A stretch of 64,000 nt of DNA from Chelatococcus sp. YT9 (GTDB lineage: Bacteria > Pseudomonadota > Alphaproteobacteria > Rhizobiales > Beijerinckiaceae): assembly GCF_018398315.1 (NCBI RefSeq), contig NZ_JAHBRW010000002.1, positions 976,637 through 1,040,636 on the forward strand, in the 5' to 3' direction. Under the pieces are notes generated by a model, which searched no databases, was not told the origin of the DNA, and was given only the letters and a program-made list of their open reading frames with translations. The position numbers and the translations under genes are program-made. Shown here one piece after another: positions 9,739 through 18,962 of this stretch. Every line of letters begins with the position of its first letter. Within the stretch, counting starts at the first letter, position 1.

Positions 9739-10878
9739 ATGAATCGATTTGCATTGCTGCTTGCCACCATGGTGGCGTGGCCAGCTGTTACTGCAACCGC
9801 AAAGGCGGCCGACACGGTGAAGCTCGGCATGGTGGCGGAGCTGTCAGGGGCAGGAGCGCCCTCCGGCACCAACTGGCGCGATGGAGCCAAGCTCGCCGTT
9901 TCCGAGGTTAATGCTGCTGGCGGCATCCTCGGCAAGAAGGTCGAGATGTCGGAGTACGATACGCAGACTGACCCACAGGTGTCGCGCGCGCTCGTCCAGA
10001 AGGCGATCGATGAAGGCGTTATCGCGATCATCGGCACGGTTTATTCCGGTTCGACGATGGTCAACATGCTGGTAGCGAAGCAGAATAGCATCCCCCAATT
10101 CGTCGGCTCAGAGGCGCCGGCTATCGTCGAAAAAGGCAACCCCTTTGTTTATCGCACCTCATCCGGTGCTCAGAAGGGCGTACCTGCGCTGACTCCTTTT
10201 TTCAAGGACACGCTGAAGGCCAAAAAGGTTGGCGTCGCGTGGGTTAATAACGAATTCGGAAAAGGCGGACGAACGGTCTTTTTAGAAGAAATGAAGAAGG
10301 CCGGCATCGAGGTCGTTGCCGACGTCGCATCGGAGCAGGCCCAGACGGACTACGCCGCCGACGTAGCCAAGCTCAAGAGCGCCAACCCTGATGCCGTCTT
10401 CGTCTACATGAACCAGGAGGAATCTGCTCGCTTCCTCATCGAGGCGAAGAAGCAGGCTTTGGCGATGCCGCTCGTAGGTGAGGTCACGTTGACCGAAGCC
10501 AAGGTCATCGAACTCGCGGGCGGCGCAGCCAACGGCGCCATCGCCCATGTCGGTGTCACGGCGACCGCGACACAAGTCCCGGGTATCGCCGCTTTCGCAA
10601 AATCCTTCGAAGAGACTTTCAAGCGCAAGCCGACCCATGATGCCATCAAGGGCTATGTCGGCGTCTGGGCGACCAAATACGTGACGGATCTGGTCGGTAA
10701 GACCGATGGTGAAGCGTTTTCCCAGAAGATGCGCGGCCTATGCCTCAAGGCGGCGGACTATCCCAAGATCCTGCTCGATACCTGCTGGGACGATCGCGGC
10801 GAAATGTCCCGCCCAAGCTTCATGGTTCAGGTCAAGGATGGCTCGCCGGTCGTGATCGGCACGGTTCCCGCCAACTGA
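9739..10878 (+). CDS. Liv-type ABC transporter substrate-binding protein
   Basis: A 379-residue periplasmic binding protein of the branched-chain amino acid (Peripla_BP_6) class. The start at 9739 is set by the GGGAGG ribosome site and by the signal peptide MNRFALLLATMVAWP ending near AKAA; an upstream in-frame start would bury the signal peptide. The mature part opens with VKLGMVAELSGAGAPSG and continues INAAGGILGKKVE-like family sequence. It starts the operon with two permeases, two ATPases and a lactonase-like enzyme. Liv-type proteins bind many amides, organic acids and aromatics, so the ligand remains open. Confidence 0.92.
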   Translation: MNRFALLLATMVAWPAVTATAKAADTVKLGMVAELSGAGAPSGTNWRDGAKLAVSEVNAAGGILGKKVEMSEYDTQTDPQVSRALVQKAIDEGVIAIIGTVYSGSTMVNMLVAKQNSIPQFVGSEAPAIVEKGNPFVYRTSSGAQKGVPALTPFFKDTLKAKKVGVAWVNNEFGKGGRTVFLEEMKKAGIEVVADVASEQAQTDYAADVAKLKSANPDAVFVYMNQEESARFLIEAKKQALAMPLVGEVTLTEAKVIELAGGAANGAIAHVGVTATATQVPGIAAFAKSFEETFKRKPTHDAIKGYVGVWATKYVTDLVGKTDGEAFSQKMRGLCLKAADYPKILLDTCWDDRGEMSRPSFMVQVKDGSPVVIGTVPAN

Positions 10879-10891
10879 CGGCTTTCCTCGC

Positions 10892-10916
10892 GGCCGCGAC
10901 GATCTTCGCCGCGGCC
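10892..10916 (+). terminator. stem-loop between binding-protein and permease genes
   Basis: A perfect 7-bp GC-only stem (GGCCGCG with CGCGGCC) and an 11-nt loop lie 14 bp after the binding-protein stop. There is no T-run, so a full terminator is unlikely. In importer operons such hairpins commonly protect or partly terminate mRNA so that the binding protein is made in excess; I infer that role here. Confidence 0.45.
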
Positions 10917-10936
10917 ATCCAGCGAAAAGACGCGCC

Positions 10937-11815
10937 ATGTCCCAATTCCTCCAAGTCCTGCTGTCCGGCCTCGCGACCGGAGCAGTCTATGCGCTCGTCG
11001 CGATCGGCTTTACGCTCGTTTGGCAGGCAGCGCAGACGGTCAATTTCGCGCAGGGCGAATTTGTCATGATACCGGCCTTCTTCGTGCTGATCGGCATGAA
11101 CTGGCTCGGGCTATCGTTCTGGATCGCGCTGCTCTTTGGCCTCATCATATCGGTCCTGGTCCTTGGCCTGGCCTTCAAAAAGCTGATCGTCGAACCCATC
11201 CTGCCGCATGGAGGCATTACGCTGATCATCGCAACCATGGCGCTCGGCATCCTTCTGAAGGAGAGCGCGAAAGAGTTCTATGGCGCGGAAGCCCAACCCT
11301 TTCCGGCGATGTTTCCCGGCGATCCGATCAATGTGTTCGGTGCCGTCGTTTCCCTGCGCGACCTCATGAACCTTGGTATCTCCCTCGGCATTGTTGTGCT
11401 GCTCACTCTCTTCCTCAACCGCAGCCGAACCGGTCGCTGCATGCAGGCGACCGCACAGAATCCGGGTGTGGCGGAGATCCTTGGTGTCGATGTCAAGCGG
11501 ATGGTGCTCTATACGTTCCTGATCAACGCCGCTCTGGCTGCACTCGCCTCTTTCCTGATCACGCCCGTATATTTGGCAAAGTTCTCCAATGGCGAGACGT
11601 TGGGGCTTATCGCTTTCATCGCGGCCATCGTCGGCGGCTTCAACCAGATTCGGGGCGCGCTCGTCGGCGGTCTGCTGATTGGCGTGCTCGACAACCTGAC
11701 CGCGACATATGTCACGGCGCAGTATCGTGCCGCCCTGCCGCTGGTCCTGCTCATCGTTATAATTCTGGTGCGTCCGCAAGGCATCATGGGCACCTCCGAG
11801 GGGAGGACGGTCTGA
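10937..11815 (+). CDS. Liv-type ABC transporter permease, LivH type
   Basis: Inner-membrane permease of 292 residues. The N-terminus LLSGLATGAVYALVAIGFTLVW and the following TVNFAQGEF are the LivH hallmark. Later segments AIVGGFNQIRGALVGGLLIG and the closing RPQGIMGT complete the family pattern. It begins 58 bp after the binding-protein gene, across a hairpin, and its stop overlaps the LivM-type start by one base (TGATG). Confidence 0.93.
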   Translation: MSQFLQVLLSGLATGAVYALVAIGFTLVWQAAQTVNFAQGEFVMIPAFFVLIGMNWLGLSFWIALLFGLIISVLVLGLAFKKLIVEPILPHGGITLIIATMALGILLKESAKEFYGAEAQPFPAMFPGDPINVFGAVVSLRDLMNLGISLGIVVLLTLFLNRSRTGRCMQATAQNPGVAEILGVDVKRMVLYTFLINAALAALASFLITPVYLAKFSNGETLGLIAFIAAIVGGFNQIRGALVGGLLIGVLDNLTATYVTAQYRAALPLVLLIVIILVRPQGIMGTSEGRTV

Positions 11816-12795
11816 TGCGCCGTTGGCGGCTGTTCGCAATCGTTCTCTTGCTGCTGGCGGCGATCCTGCTTCCGGTAGGACAGAAGAATTACCTCGTTTA
11901 CGTCTTGACCTCCTGGCTGATTTTCACCATTGCCGCCATGGGTCTCAACCTGACGCTCGGCTATGCCGGGCAGATCTCGTTGGCGCAGGCCTCTTTTATG
12001 GCAATAGGTGCCTATACGACGGCGTTGATAACGCTCGCAGGTTGGCATTGGGTGCTGGCTCTGCCGATTGGGCTTGCTCTGTGTTTCGCCGTGGGTCTCG
12101 TGCTCGGTTATCCCGCGCTGAGAGTGAAGGGCCATTTTCTCGCCTTCGTGACGCTCGCTTTCAACACGCTGGTGTTTCTCGTGTTGCGCAACGAGGAATG
12201 GTTGACGGGCGGTACCTACGGCCTTTCGGGCATGCCCCGGCCTGATTTCGGTCTATTCTCCACTGATAGGCAGCTGCCCTTCTATTATTTCACGTTAGGT
12301 ATCACCGTCGTGGCCGCGCTCGCCATGTGGGGTATCGTGCGTTCTCCTTGGGGCCGTGCTTTCAAAGCGCTGCGGGAAAATCCCATCCGGGCCGAAAGCC
12401 TGGGGGTCGACACACGCCGGGTGACGCTGCTCGCTTTCGCCATCGGCTCGGCCTACGGCGGCCTTGCGGGCGCCCTCGTGACGCCGCTCGTGCAGTTCAT
12501 CGAGCCGGGGTCTTTCGGCCTCGCGCATTCGCTGCGCATCCTGCTGATGGTCGTCGTCGGCGGCGCTGGCTATTTTTTCGGCCCCTTCATAGGCGCAGCG
12601 GTGGTCATCCTGCTGCCGGAGGTGCTCCGTTTCACTGAGGGCTATTACCTTATCATCTACTCGGCCTTGGTCATCGTCATGCTCGTCTTCGTGCCGTCCG
12701 GCCTGATCGGCATCTGGGGACGTGTGCGTGATAGGTTCTGGCCACGCCAGCAGGTTCGAGGCGACATGGCCGAGGGAGCACGTCTACAACAATGA
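11815..12795 (+). CDS. Liv-type ABC transporter permease, LivM type
   Basis: Second permease, 326 residues. The start at 11815 (MRRWRLFAIVLLLL) overlaps the LivH stop by one base; the open frame extends about 265 codons upstream but that part is a shadow of livH. Family signatures are LNLTLGYAGQISLAQASFMAIGAYTTA, the loop SPWGRAFKALRENPIRAESLGVD that contacts the ATPases, and the C-terminal VFVPSGLIGIWG. The end overlaps the LivG-type ATPase by 4 bp. Confidence 0.93.
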   Translation: MRRWRLFAIVLLLLAAILLPVGQKNYLVYVLTSWLIFTIAAMGLNLTLGYAGQISLAQASFMAIGAYTTALITLAGWHWVLALPIGLALCFAVGLVLGYPALRVKGHFLAFVTLAFNTLVFLVLRNEEWLTGGTYGLSGMPRPDFGLFSTDRQLPFYYFTLGITVVAALAMWGIVRSPWGRAFKALRENPIRAESLGVDTRRVTLLAFAIGSAYGGLAGALVTPLVQFIEPGSFGLAHSLRILLMVVVGGAGYFFGPFIGAAVVILLPEVLRFTEGYYLIIYSALVIVMLVFVPSGLIGIWGRVRDRFWPRQQVRGDMAEGARLQQ

Positions 12796-13538
12796 GTGAT
12801 CCCGTCCTTTCCATCCGCAACATTGAGAAGAGCTTCGGCGGCATTCGCGCGGTGCGCGGGGTATCCTTCGACGTCCACAAAGGCGAGATACTGGGGCTGA
12901 TCGGTCCCAACGGTTCCGGCAAGTCGACGTTGTTCAACTGTATTCTGGGGCAGCTTTCGCCAGACGCTGGCCATGTTTCGGTCAATGGCCGTTCGGTTTC
13001 CGGCATGCGTGCCTCGGAGCTCAACAAACTGGGCGTTGGCCGCACCTTCCAGCAGCTTTCGGTGTTTCCGAAGATGTCGGTGCTCGACAACATCATACTC
13101 GCCGGGCAGGAGCACCATGGCACAATAATGTCGCGGCTATTTGGCCCGTCGGATGCGGGCCTGACGGAAGAGGCGGATCGGATGATTGCCTTCTTCCGGC
13201 TGCGGCATTTGCGCGACGAACTGGCAGGCTCGCTCTCTTATGGCCAGCAAAAGCTCGTGGACGCGGCGATGGCCTTCATGGCTGGTCCCAGCCTCGTGCT
13301 GCTCGACGAACCTGCCGGCGGCGTCAACTTGACGATGCTGTCGCATTTCAAGGAACGCTTGGCCACGTACAATGCGGAGCATGGCACGACTTTCGTCGTC
13401 ATTGAGCACAACATGGAATTCGTGATGAGCCTCTGCACGCGCATCATCGTGCTCGCCGAGGGTCAAATCATTGCCGAAGGAACGCCTGGCGAGATCCGGT
13501 CCAACCAGACCGTGATCGATGCGTATCTCGGAGGATGA
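12792..13538 (+). CDS. Liv-type ABC transporter ATPase, LivG type
   Basis: Nucleotide-binding subunit, 248 residues. Walker A is GPNGSGKST, the signature is LSYGQQKLVDAAMA (the SYGQQ form typical of LivG), Walker B is LVLLDEPAGGVN and the H-loop is IEHNMEFV. The C-terminal AEGTPGEIRSNQTVIDAYLGG is the normal LivG ending. It is coupled by 4-bp overlaps on both sides. Confidence 0.94.
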   Translation: MSDPVLSIRNIEKSFGGIRAVRGVSFDVHKGEILGLIGPNGSGKSTLFNCILGQLSPDAGHVSVNGRSVSGMRASELNKLGVGRTFQQLSVFPKMSVLDNIILAGQEHHGTIMSRLFGPSDAGLTEEADRMIAFFRLRHLRDELAGSLSYGQQKLVDAAMAFMAGPSLVLLDEPAGGVNLTMLSHFKERLATYNAEHGTTFVVIEHNMEFVMSLCTRIIVLAEGQIIAEGTPGEIRSNQTVIDAYLGG

Positions 13539-14290
13539 GCATGCTCGAACTCAAGGCCGTCCACGGCGGCTATGGCAAGATCACCATCTTGAATGGCATT
13601 TCGTTCTCCATTCCAAAGGCTTCGATCACGACAGTGATCGGACCCAATGGCGCTGGAAAATCGACGGTGTTCAAAGCGATTTTCGGGCTGCTCAGCATCC
13701 ACTCGGGCCAGATTTTCTTGGAAGGGAAGGACGTCACGCGGCATACGCCACGGCAGATGATAAGCAGCGGGGTCACCTATGTGCCGCAGGGACGCAACGT
13801 GGTGCCGCAGCTCTCAGTCTATCACAATCTCGAGCTCGGCGGCATTACGGCGCCCGACCAGGCCAGGGTGAAGCGGCGCATCGAGGCGGTGATGGATCAG
13901 TTCCCAATGCTGCGCGAATTCCGGGACCGCAAGGCAATCGAGCTCTCCGGCGGGCAGCAGAAGCAACTCGAGGTGGCCCGCGCGCTTTTGCTTGATCCCA
14001 AGCTGATCCTGATAGACGAGCCCTCTATCGGCCTTTCGCCCAATCTGGTGCAGGAGGTTTTCCGAACCTTGACCCGCCTGCGCGATCAGGGCGTCGCGGT
14101 GCTGATGGTCGAGCAGAACGCCAAAGCTGCGCTCGCCATCTCCGATTATGGGCTCGTGCTCGAGCTCGGCCAAACGCGCATGCACGATACCGCAGACAAG
14201 CTTCTTGCCGATCCGCGTGTCGGCCAGCTTTTCCTGGGAGGGCACGTCGAATCCGACCCCGCAGGGGCAGCACCAGTCCATGCGGTTTGA
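13535..14290 (+). CDS. Liv-type ABC transporter ATPase, LivF type
   Basis: Second nucleotide-binding subunit, 251 residues. Walker A is GPNGAGKST, the signature is LSGGQQKQLEVARALL, Walker B is LILIDEPSIGLSP and the switch region is VEQNAKAAL. The family block VPQGRNVVPQLSVYHNLELG is clear. The start overlaps LivG by 4 bp, and the end overlaps the SMP-30 gene by 11 bp. The C-terminal tail (SDPAGAAPVHAV) is slightly longer than usual, perhaps because of this overlap. Confidence 0.94.
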   Translation: MSMLELKAVHGGYGKITILNGISFSIPKASITTVIGPNGAGKSTVFKAIFGLLSIHSGQIFLEGKDVTRHTPRQMISSGVTYVPQGRNVVPQLSVYHNLELGGITAPDQARVKRRIEAVMDQFPMLREFRDRKAIELSGGQQKQLEVARALLLDPKLILIDEPSIGLSPNLVQEVFRTLTRLRDQGVAVLMVEQNAKAALAISDYGLVLELGQTRMHDTADKLLADPRVGQLFLGGHVESDPAGAAPVHAV

Positions 14291-15149
14291 AGTGCTGGAT
14301 GCCCCACCCAATCGGTTGGGCGAATGTCCGCTCTGGTGCTGGCGCACCAGCCGCCTTTGGTGGGTCGACGTGCTGGCGGGAGAGCTTTGGAGCCATGATC
14401 CGCAGACGGGACATTGCATGCGCCATCCCGTCAGGGCCAAGCGTCTTGGCTCCATTGCCTTGCGGGAGCGGGGCGGGTTGATCCTCGCCTGCGACGATGG
14501 GCTCTACGCCTATGATCCTGCGAGCGGTGAGCAGAGCTTTCTGGTTGACCCGGAACCCGGGGTGACAGGCCATCGCAAGAATGACGGGCGGGCCGATCCC
14601 TTCGGAAATTTCTGGATCGGCACGCTGCGTGAAGCCGATTACGCGCCGGTCGGCGCGCTCTATCGCGTTTCTCCAGAGCTGAAAGTGGAACGCATGGCCG
14701 AAGCGCTGGCCATCCCAAACGCCCTCGCCTTTGATCCACAACGTGGCAGGATGTACTATGCAGATACCCGCGCCTATACAATCTGGGTATGTGATCTCGA
14801 TCCTGCGAGCGGGACGCTCGGTGAGCGGCGTGTCTTCGCTCGAACCAATGCTCCTGCCCGGCCCGATGGAAGCTGCCTGGATGCCGAAGGTTATCTTTGG
14901 AACGCCAAGTATGCTGGCGGCCGTATCGTTCGATATACACCGGATGGCGCGATCAACGTAACGGTCAATCTTCCCACGAGCCATCCCACATGTTGCTGTT
15001 TTGGCGGGGAGAGACTTGAACGGCTGTACATCACCTCCGCGAGTGCCCCTCGGTCGGAAGCGACGCAATGGGAGGAGCCCCTGGCGGGTCGCCTTTTCAC
15101 GATCGATCCCGGCGTATCAGGTAGCCCGGAATTTTGCGCCGGACTGTAA
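14280..15149 (+). CDS. SMP-30/gluconolactonase/LRE-like hydrolase
   Basis: A 289-residue beta-propeller enzyme. The start at 14280 (MRFEVLDAPPNRLGECPLW) fits the family, which opens with a metal-ligand Glu in LGECPLW. Further metal-site and propeller motifs are KNDGRADPFGNFWIGTL, IPNALAFDPQRGRMYYADT and NAPARPDGSCLDAEGYLW. The family hydrolyses aldonolactones or related esters using one divalent metal. Its 11-bp overlap with livF places it in the Liv operon, which hints that the imported compound, or a product, is a lactone or is oxidised to one. Confidence 0.88.
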   Translation: MRFEVLDAPPNRLGECPLWCWRTSRLWWVDVLAGELWSHDPQTGHCMRHPVRAKRLGSIALRERGGLILACDDGLYAYDPASGEQSFLVDPEPGVTGHRKNDGRADPFGNFWIGTLREADYAPVGALYRVSPELKVERMAEALAIPNALAFDPQRGRMYYADTRAYTIWVCDLDPASGTLGERRVFARTNAPARPDGSCLDAEGYLWNAKYAGGRIVRYTPDGAINVTVNLPTSHPTCCCFGGERLERLYITSASAPRSEATQWEEPLAGRLFTIDPGVSGSPEFCAGL

Positions 15150-16127
15150 ATTGGGACTGCCCTCCATCGAATTGTCACATCCCGGGAACCCACGCCACTG
15201 CCGATCGATCGTGACGTTGGGGCGCTATCGTGCGCAAGCGAGTTGGGGGCGATCTCGATTCACCGTTCGCATGCCCCGGTCACATCAGTGACGTGAGCGC
15301 GGCTGGGCGAAGGTTTTCGTTGAGCCACCGTACGGCGCGATCTATCAGCCCATTGCGAACACGAGCTGACTCAAGTTGCTGCTTCCCGGGGCATTCGTCG
15401 GCGGGCACTCGGCCTCTGCGGCGGTCGCCTTGCAGAGATCGATCACGGGCGGCGGCTTTAGCGTGAGACGGCGGGTCGATCCGTCGTCTCCACCATGCTC
15501 CTGAACCTGCCGCCTATCTTGGCTGCTTGGGTCTTTATCTTACCCTCGGCATTCGAGCTGCCCTACGTCGGCGCGTACAAGAGGTCATCGACAGGTTGTA
15601 AACGCTGCCACGGTGGATCGTAAAAGGGTATAAATTGATTACCCTGACAAAATGAAATCATTAATAAAACATGATATTCATCTAAATTTGAAGGTTAAGT
15701 GGAACCCACCCCTAGCACGTCAAGGCTGAACGCTGCCGTACATTTAGAGTAGCGCCAGTGAGCGAAGCTTCCGGAGTACTCAAAAAAGCGCTCCGGAATT
15801 GGATGCGCGCGATCCTATCCACTAGGCGATCTGCGGCGTGGGCCTTCGCCATCAACCAGGCTTTGTGCGCGCCGTCTTTTTGCTTTTCTCGACCGGGTAG
15901 CGCTGCCTGCAGCTGCTTGGCATCACCTGCACCGGCGCGCGCAATCAGCGATCGAGGGCTGAGTACCCTGATGGCGGCAACCACATGTTTTCCGCCGGTG
16001 AGGACAGTGCCCGCCACCACGATGGTGCTCGAAAAACTACGTGGCTCTTCGAATCGGATACGGGGATATTTGACAAAATCTCTGGCAGGTTGAAGTAAGG
16101 TCCTGCATCACATCGAGGCAGGCATAC
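15150..16127. other. intergenic region with an AT-rich patch
   Basis: About 978 bp without a recognisable gene. Bases 15620-15710 are clearly AT-rich compared with the flanks, with ATTAATAAAACATGATATT-like sequence, and could hold a promoter or mark a recombination junction. Small open frames on both strands around 15712-16093 have no family resemblance that I know. This gap separates the Liv operon from the catabolic island. Confidence 0.5.
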
Positions 16128-16697
16128 ATGCAAAATCTGAAAGTGTGGCTTGCAAGCCGGTGGGTCGTGGCAGCTGGGTTCATGGCTGCGGCGCTCCTGG
16201 CCATCGCGCCTTTATTGCACGCGGCCTACGCGTTGCCGCTTGTGCTAATCTTCCTTCACAGCCCGGGCTACATGCTTCACCAAGTCGAGGAGCATACGGG
16301 AGATCGCTTCCGGACGTTCGTCAACCAACGGGTGTTCGCCGGTCACAACGCACTTAGCGTCGCAGCTGTCCTCGTTATCAACCTGCCCGTCGTCTGGGGG
16401 CTCAATCTGGCGGCGCTCTATGCGGCATATCTCTGGGGCGCCGGCTTTGGGTTGGTGGCGCCTTATACGATGCTCTTGAACGGCGTCACCCACATTGGCG
16501 GTGCAGCGCGCTTTCGCAGCTACAATCCCGGGCTTGTGACCTCGCTTGTTGTGTTCTTGCCCCTCAGTCTATGGACGATCATCGCAATCGGCCCAGTTGA
16601 AGCCAGCTTTCATCTGACAGCGCTTGGATTGGCGGTTATCCTTCACCTCCTCATAGTCGCTGACGTTCTCCTCCGCATCAGGCGCAACGCGGGCTGA
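16128..16697 (+). CDS. HXXEE domain membrane protein
   Basis: A 189-residue integral membrane protein with the motif that names the family, HQVEEH, near residue 48, and about five hydrophobic helices. A second conserved block (NGVTHIGGAARFRSYNPG, about residues 123-140) follows, with the NPG turn common in this family. The His/Glu pattern suggests a metal site in the membrane, but no function is established. A purine-rich AGGCAGG site precedes the ATG. It is transcribed toward the end of the molybdenum-hydroxylase operon and is not part of it. Confidence 0.75.
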   Translation: MQNLKVWLASRWVVAAGFMAAALLAIAPLLHAAYALPLVLIFLHSPGYMLHQVEEHTGDRFRTFVNQRVFAGHNALSVAAVLVINLPVVWGLNLAALYAAYLWGAGFGLVAPYTMLLNGVTHIGGAARFRSYNPGLVTSLVVFLPLSLWTIIAIGPVEASFHLTALGLAVILHLLIVADVLLRIRRNAG

Positions 16698-16888
16698 GAG
16701 GCTGAGGCTTGTCGTTGAGCATGGGTGCCTATAGGAGCAGATCGCCGGGCGATTTGCGCCTCGCGCCGACCACGCTCCCAGCACAGCTTGGCGCGAGCGG
16801 CGACACCCGCCTTATGAGCAGCTCTTCCGCGTTGAGACTTCGATGACGTTCGACTGGATTGGCCCTCATCCAACGGAATAACAATGCC

Positions 16889-17599
16889 TCAGGCGCTGGT
16901 CTTCTGCAGCCCATCCATATAGCGCCTGGCCGAGTTCTTGGCGCTTTTCACGTGCTCCTCGGCGAGCGTGCGGGCTTCGTCGACATTGCCGGCGCTGATC
17001 GCCTCGAAGATGCTCCACATCTCCATGGCGCTGAAGCGCGAGCGTCCCGACATCGACATGGACTTGGATCGAAGCATGTTGATGCGCGCCAGGAGACCGT
17101 CGATGATCTGGGCGATGATCTCGTTGCCGCAGCCATTGAGGATAGTCTTGTAGAATTCGCCCGTGGCGGCGATCTGGTCGGGCAGCGAGTTCCGGCTGAC
17201 CGCGGCGTCGAACGAAAGCAGCGCCGCGCGCATCTTTTCCACATCCTCCGGATTGCGGCGTTGCGCCATCAGAGCGGCCGCTTCTCCTTCAAGCAGGGCG
17301 CGTACATTGTAGATCTGCTCGGCTGCTTCCCAGGATAATTCGGTAATGACCGGCCCCTTATTGGGAATGATCGTCACCAGCCGCTCGGCCTCGAGGCTGC
17401 GCAGAGCCTCGCGTACCGACGTCCGGCTGACGCCCAGTCGCTGGCACAGCTCCGCCTCACGTATGCGCTGACCCGGCGCGAAAATGCCCGAAAGGATGGC
17501 CTCCCGGATCTTGTTGACCGCTAGGCTTTGCACCGTCCGTGCCGAAATGGTCAGGTCGCCAGCAACCGATGTGGATGCTCCCGCCTCTGCCAACGCCAT
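16889..17599 (-). CDS. GntR family transcriptional regulator, FadR/FCD subgroup
   Basis: DNA-binding regulator of 236 residues. The N-terminal winged helix has IREAILSGIFAPGQRIRE and LGVSRTSVREALRSLEAE (about residues 30-75), the GntR signature. The C-terminal part (about 95-225) is an FCD ligand-binding bundle with YNVRALLEGEAAALMA and the region FYKTILNGCGNEIIAQ where FCD proteins place metal/ligand residues. It is the last gene of the operon with the three hydroxylase subunits, its start overlapping the 2Fe-2S subunit stop (TGATG). FCD regulators bind ATTGTATxxxACAAT-like palindromes, and such palindromes recur across the island, so it is the prime candidate for a regional regulator that also controls itself. 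Confidence 0.9.
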   Translation of the reverse strand: MALAEAGASTSVAGDLTISARTVQSLAVNKIREAILSGIFAPGQRIREAELCQRLGVSRTSVREALRSLEAERLVTIIPNKGPVITELSWEAAEQIYNVRALLEGEAAALMAQRRNPEDVEKMRAALLSFDAAVSRNSLPDQIAATGEFYKTILNGCGNEIIAQIIDGLLARINMLRSKSMSMSGRSRFSAMEMWSIFEAISAGNVDEARTLAEEHVKSAKNSARRYMDGLQKTSA

Positions 17600-18078
17600 C
17601 AGTGTCCTCCTTTGGCCACCGCCGCCTTCTGCACGACATCGGCAACGGCATCGATAATCTTCACATAGCCGGTACAGCGACAGATATTACCACGCAACGC
17701 GTCAATGATCTCTTCGCGGCTTGCCTGGGGGCGATCTCTCACAAGGGCATGCGCGACCATGAGGAAGCCCGGCGTGCAATAGCCGCACTGCACGGCGCCG
17801 TGACGCATGAAAGCTTCCTGAATGGGCGCAAGGCCGTTCTCGTCCTCCAGCCCCTCGACTGTGGTCACGCAGCGGCCCTCGACCTGAGCCGCCAGCGTGA
17901 GGCAGGAGGTGACTGGCTCGCCGTCCAGGAGCACCGTGCAAGCGCCGCAGATTCCCTGGGCACAGACCTTGTGCGTGCCGACCTCCGATAATTTGTTTCG
18001 CAACACGTCCACTAGCATCTCGGTGGGGGAAATGTCAGCGGTTCTATGTGTTCCGTTGACAGAAAACGAGACTTTCAT
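17599..18078 (-). CDS. molybdenum hydroxylase small subunit, [2Fe-2S] (CoxS/NdhS type)
   Basis: Electron-transfer subunit of 159 residues. The plant-ferredoxin-type cluster is formed by Cys residues in HKVCAQGICGACTVLLDG (about residues 37-54), and the second cluster by CGYCTPGF and NICRCTGY (about residues 97-135). This is the standard two-cluster small subunit of xanthine oxidase-family enzymes. It overlaps the FAD subunit gene by 4 bp upstream and the regulator by 1 bp downstream. It passes electrons from the molybdenum centre to FAD. Confidence 0.95.
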   Translation of the reverse strand: MKVSFSVNGTHRTADISPTEMLVDVLRNKLSEVGTHKVCAQGICGACTVLLDGEPVTSCLTLAAQVEGRCVTTVEGLEDENGLAPIQEAFMRHGAVQCGYCTPGFLMVAHALVRDRPQASREEIIDALRGNICRCTGYVKIIDAVADVVQKAAVAKGGH

Positions 18079-18962
18079 ACGATATTCTCCTGCCGGGGCG
18101 CCGTACCGAGCGCCTTATTAACCGCGCGTTTCAACAGAACGCCGGCAAGGTGCCGCTTGAAGTCCGCGGAATAGACCAAGTCGGTTTCCGGACTGATCTC
18201 CGCCGCGAGCGCGGCCTGCGCGGACTTCCAGTCGATCGCGTCGAGCGCGCTGCCAGTGAGCGCCTCTTCCGCGCCCCGAGCCCGCAAAGCCGTCGCGGCT
18301 GCGCCATTGACGCCGATGCGGGTGGTCTCGATCCGACCCTGCGCTTCCGTGAACACCACAGAGACCGTTAGCTGAGTCCAGTCCATGGCATTGCGCGGGC
18401 CCTCCTTGCCGAAGGCGAAGTGTGCGTTCTGCGGCACGGGCGGAACGAGCACTGTTTCAAGGATTTCATCCTCTGCCAGGTCGAGGCTGAACCCATCCTT
18501 GTAGAAGCTCTCGATAGGGATGGTGCGCTGCCCGTGGCCGCGGCTCAGCACCAGCTGGGCGCCAAGTGCGATCAGGCCGGTCGCCGGATCGCCCTGGCCG
18601 CCCATCGTGCAGATGCTCCCACCCAGCGTGCCGCGATTGCGCAGCCGCCAGGACGAGATGTCCTTGGCGATCTCGGCCATCAGGGGCAGATGACGCTGGA
18701 TGTCGGCCGAACGGCGCACTTGTTCATGCGTCACCAGCGCGCCGAGCTCGACCTTGCCGTCGCCGTGCACGCGAATGGACTTCATCGTTTCGATCGGGCT
18801 GATGTCGATCAAAGTCGAAGGCTCGGCCAGATGCTGATTAATGAGCGAGGCGATGATCGTACCGCCCGCGACCAGGATGCCGCCACCCTCGGCCGCGCGC
18901 AGCGCCTCGGCGGCCTCGGCGACCGAGCGGGCACGGATGTAATCGGGAACGAGAGTCATCAC
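18075..18962 (-). CDS. molybdenum hydroxylase medium subunit, FAD-binding (CoxM type)
   Basis: FAD subunit of 295 residues. The N-terminal FAD-binding segment is present (AAEGGGILVAGGTIIASLI), as is the second flavin loop RGTLGGSICTMGGQGDPATG, which departs from the usual GGSLAHADPAAD. The C-terminal CO_deh_flav_C domain begins near residue 175. The gene overlaps its neighbours by 4 bp on each side. The altered flavin loop may change the electron acceptor or only mark a divergent subgroup. Confidence 0.92.
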   Translation of the reverse strand: MMTLVPDYIRARSVAEAAEALRAAEGGGILVAGGTIIASLINQHLAEPSTLIDISPIETMKSIRVHGDGKVELGALVTHEQVRRSADIQRHLPLMAEIAKDISSWRLRNRGTLGGSICTMGGQGDPATGLIALGAQLVLSRGHGQRTIPIESFYKDGFSLDLAEDEILETVLVPPVPQNAHFAFGKEGPRNAMDWTQLTVSVVFTEAQGRIETTRIGVNGAAATALRARGAEEALTGSALDAIDWKSAQAALAAEISPETDLVYSADFKRHLAGVLLKRAVNKALGTAPRQENIV

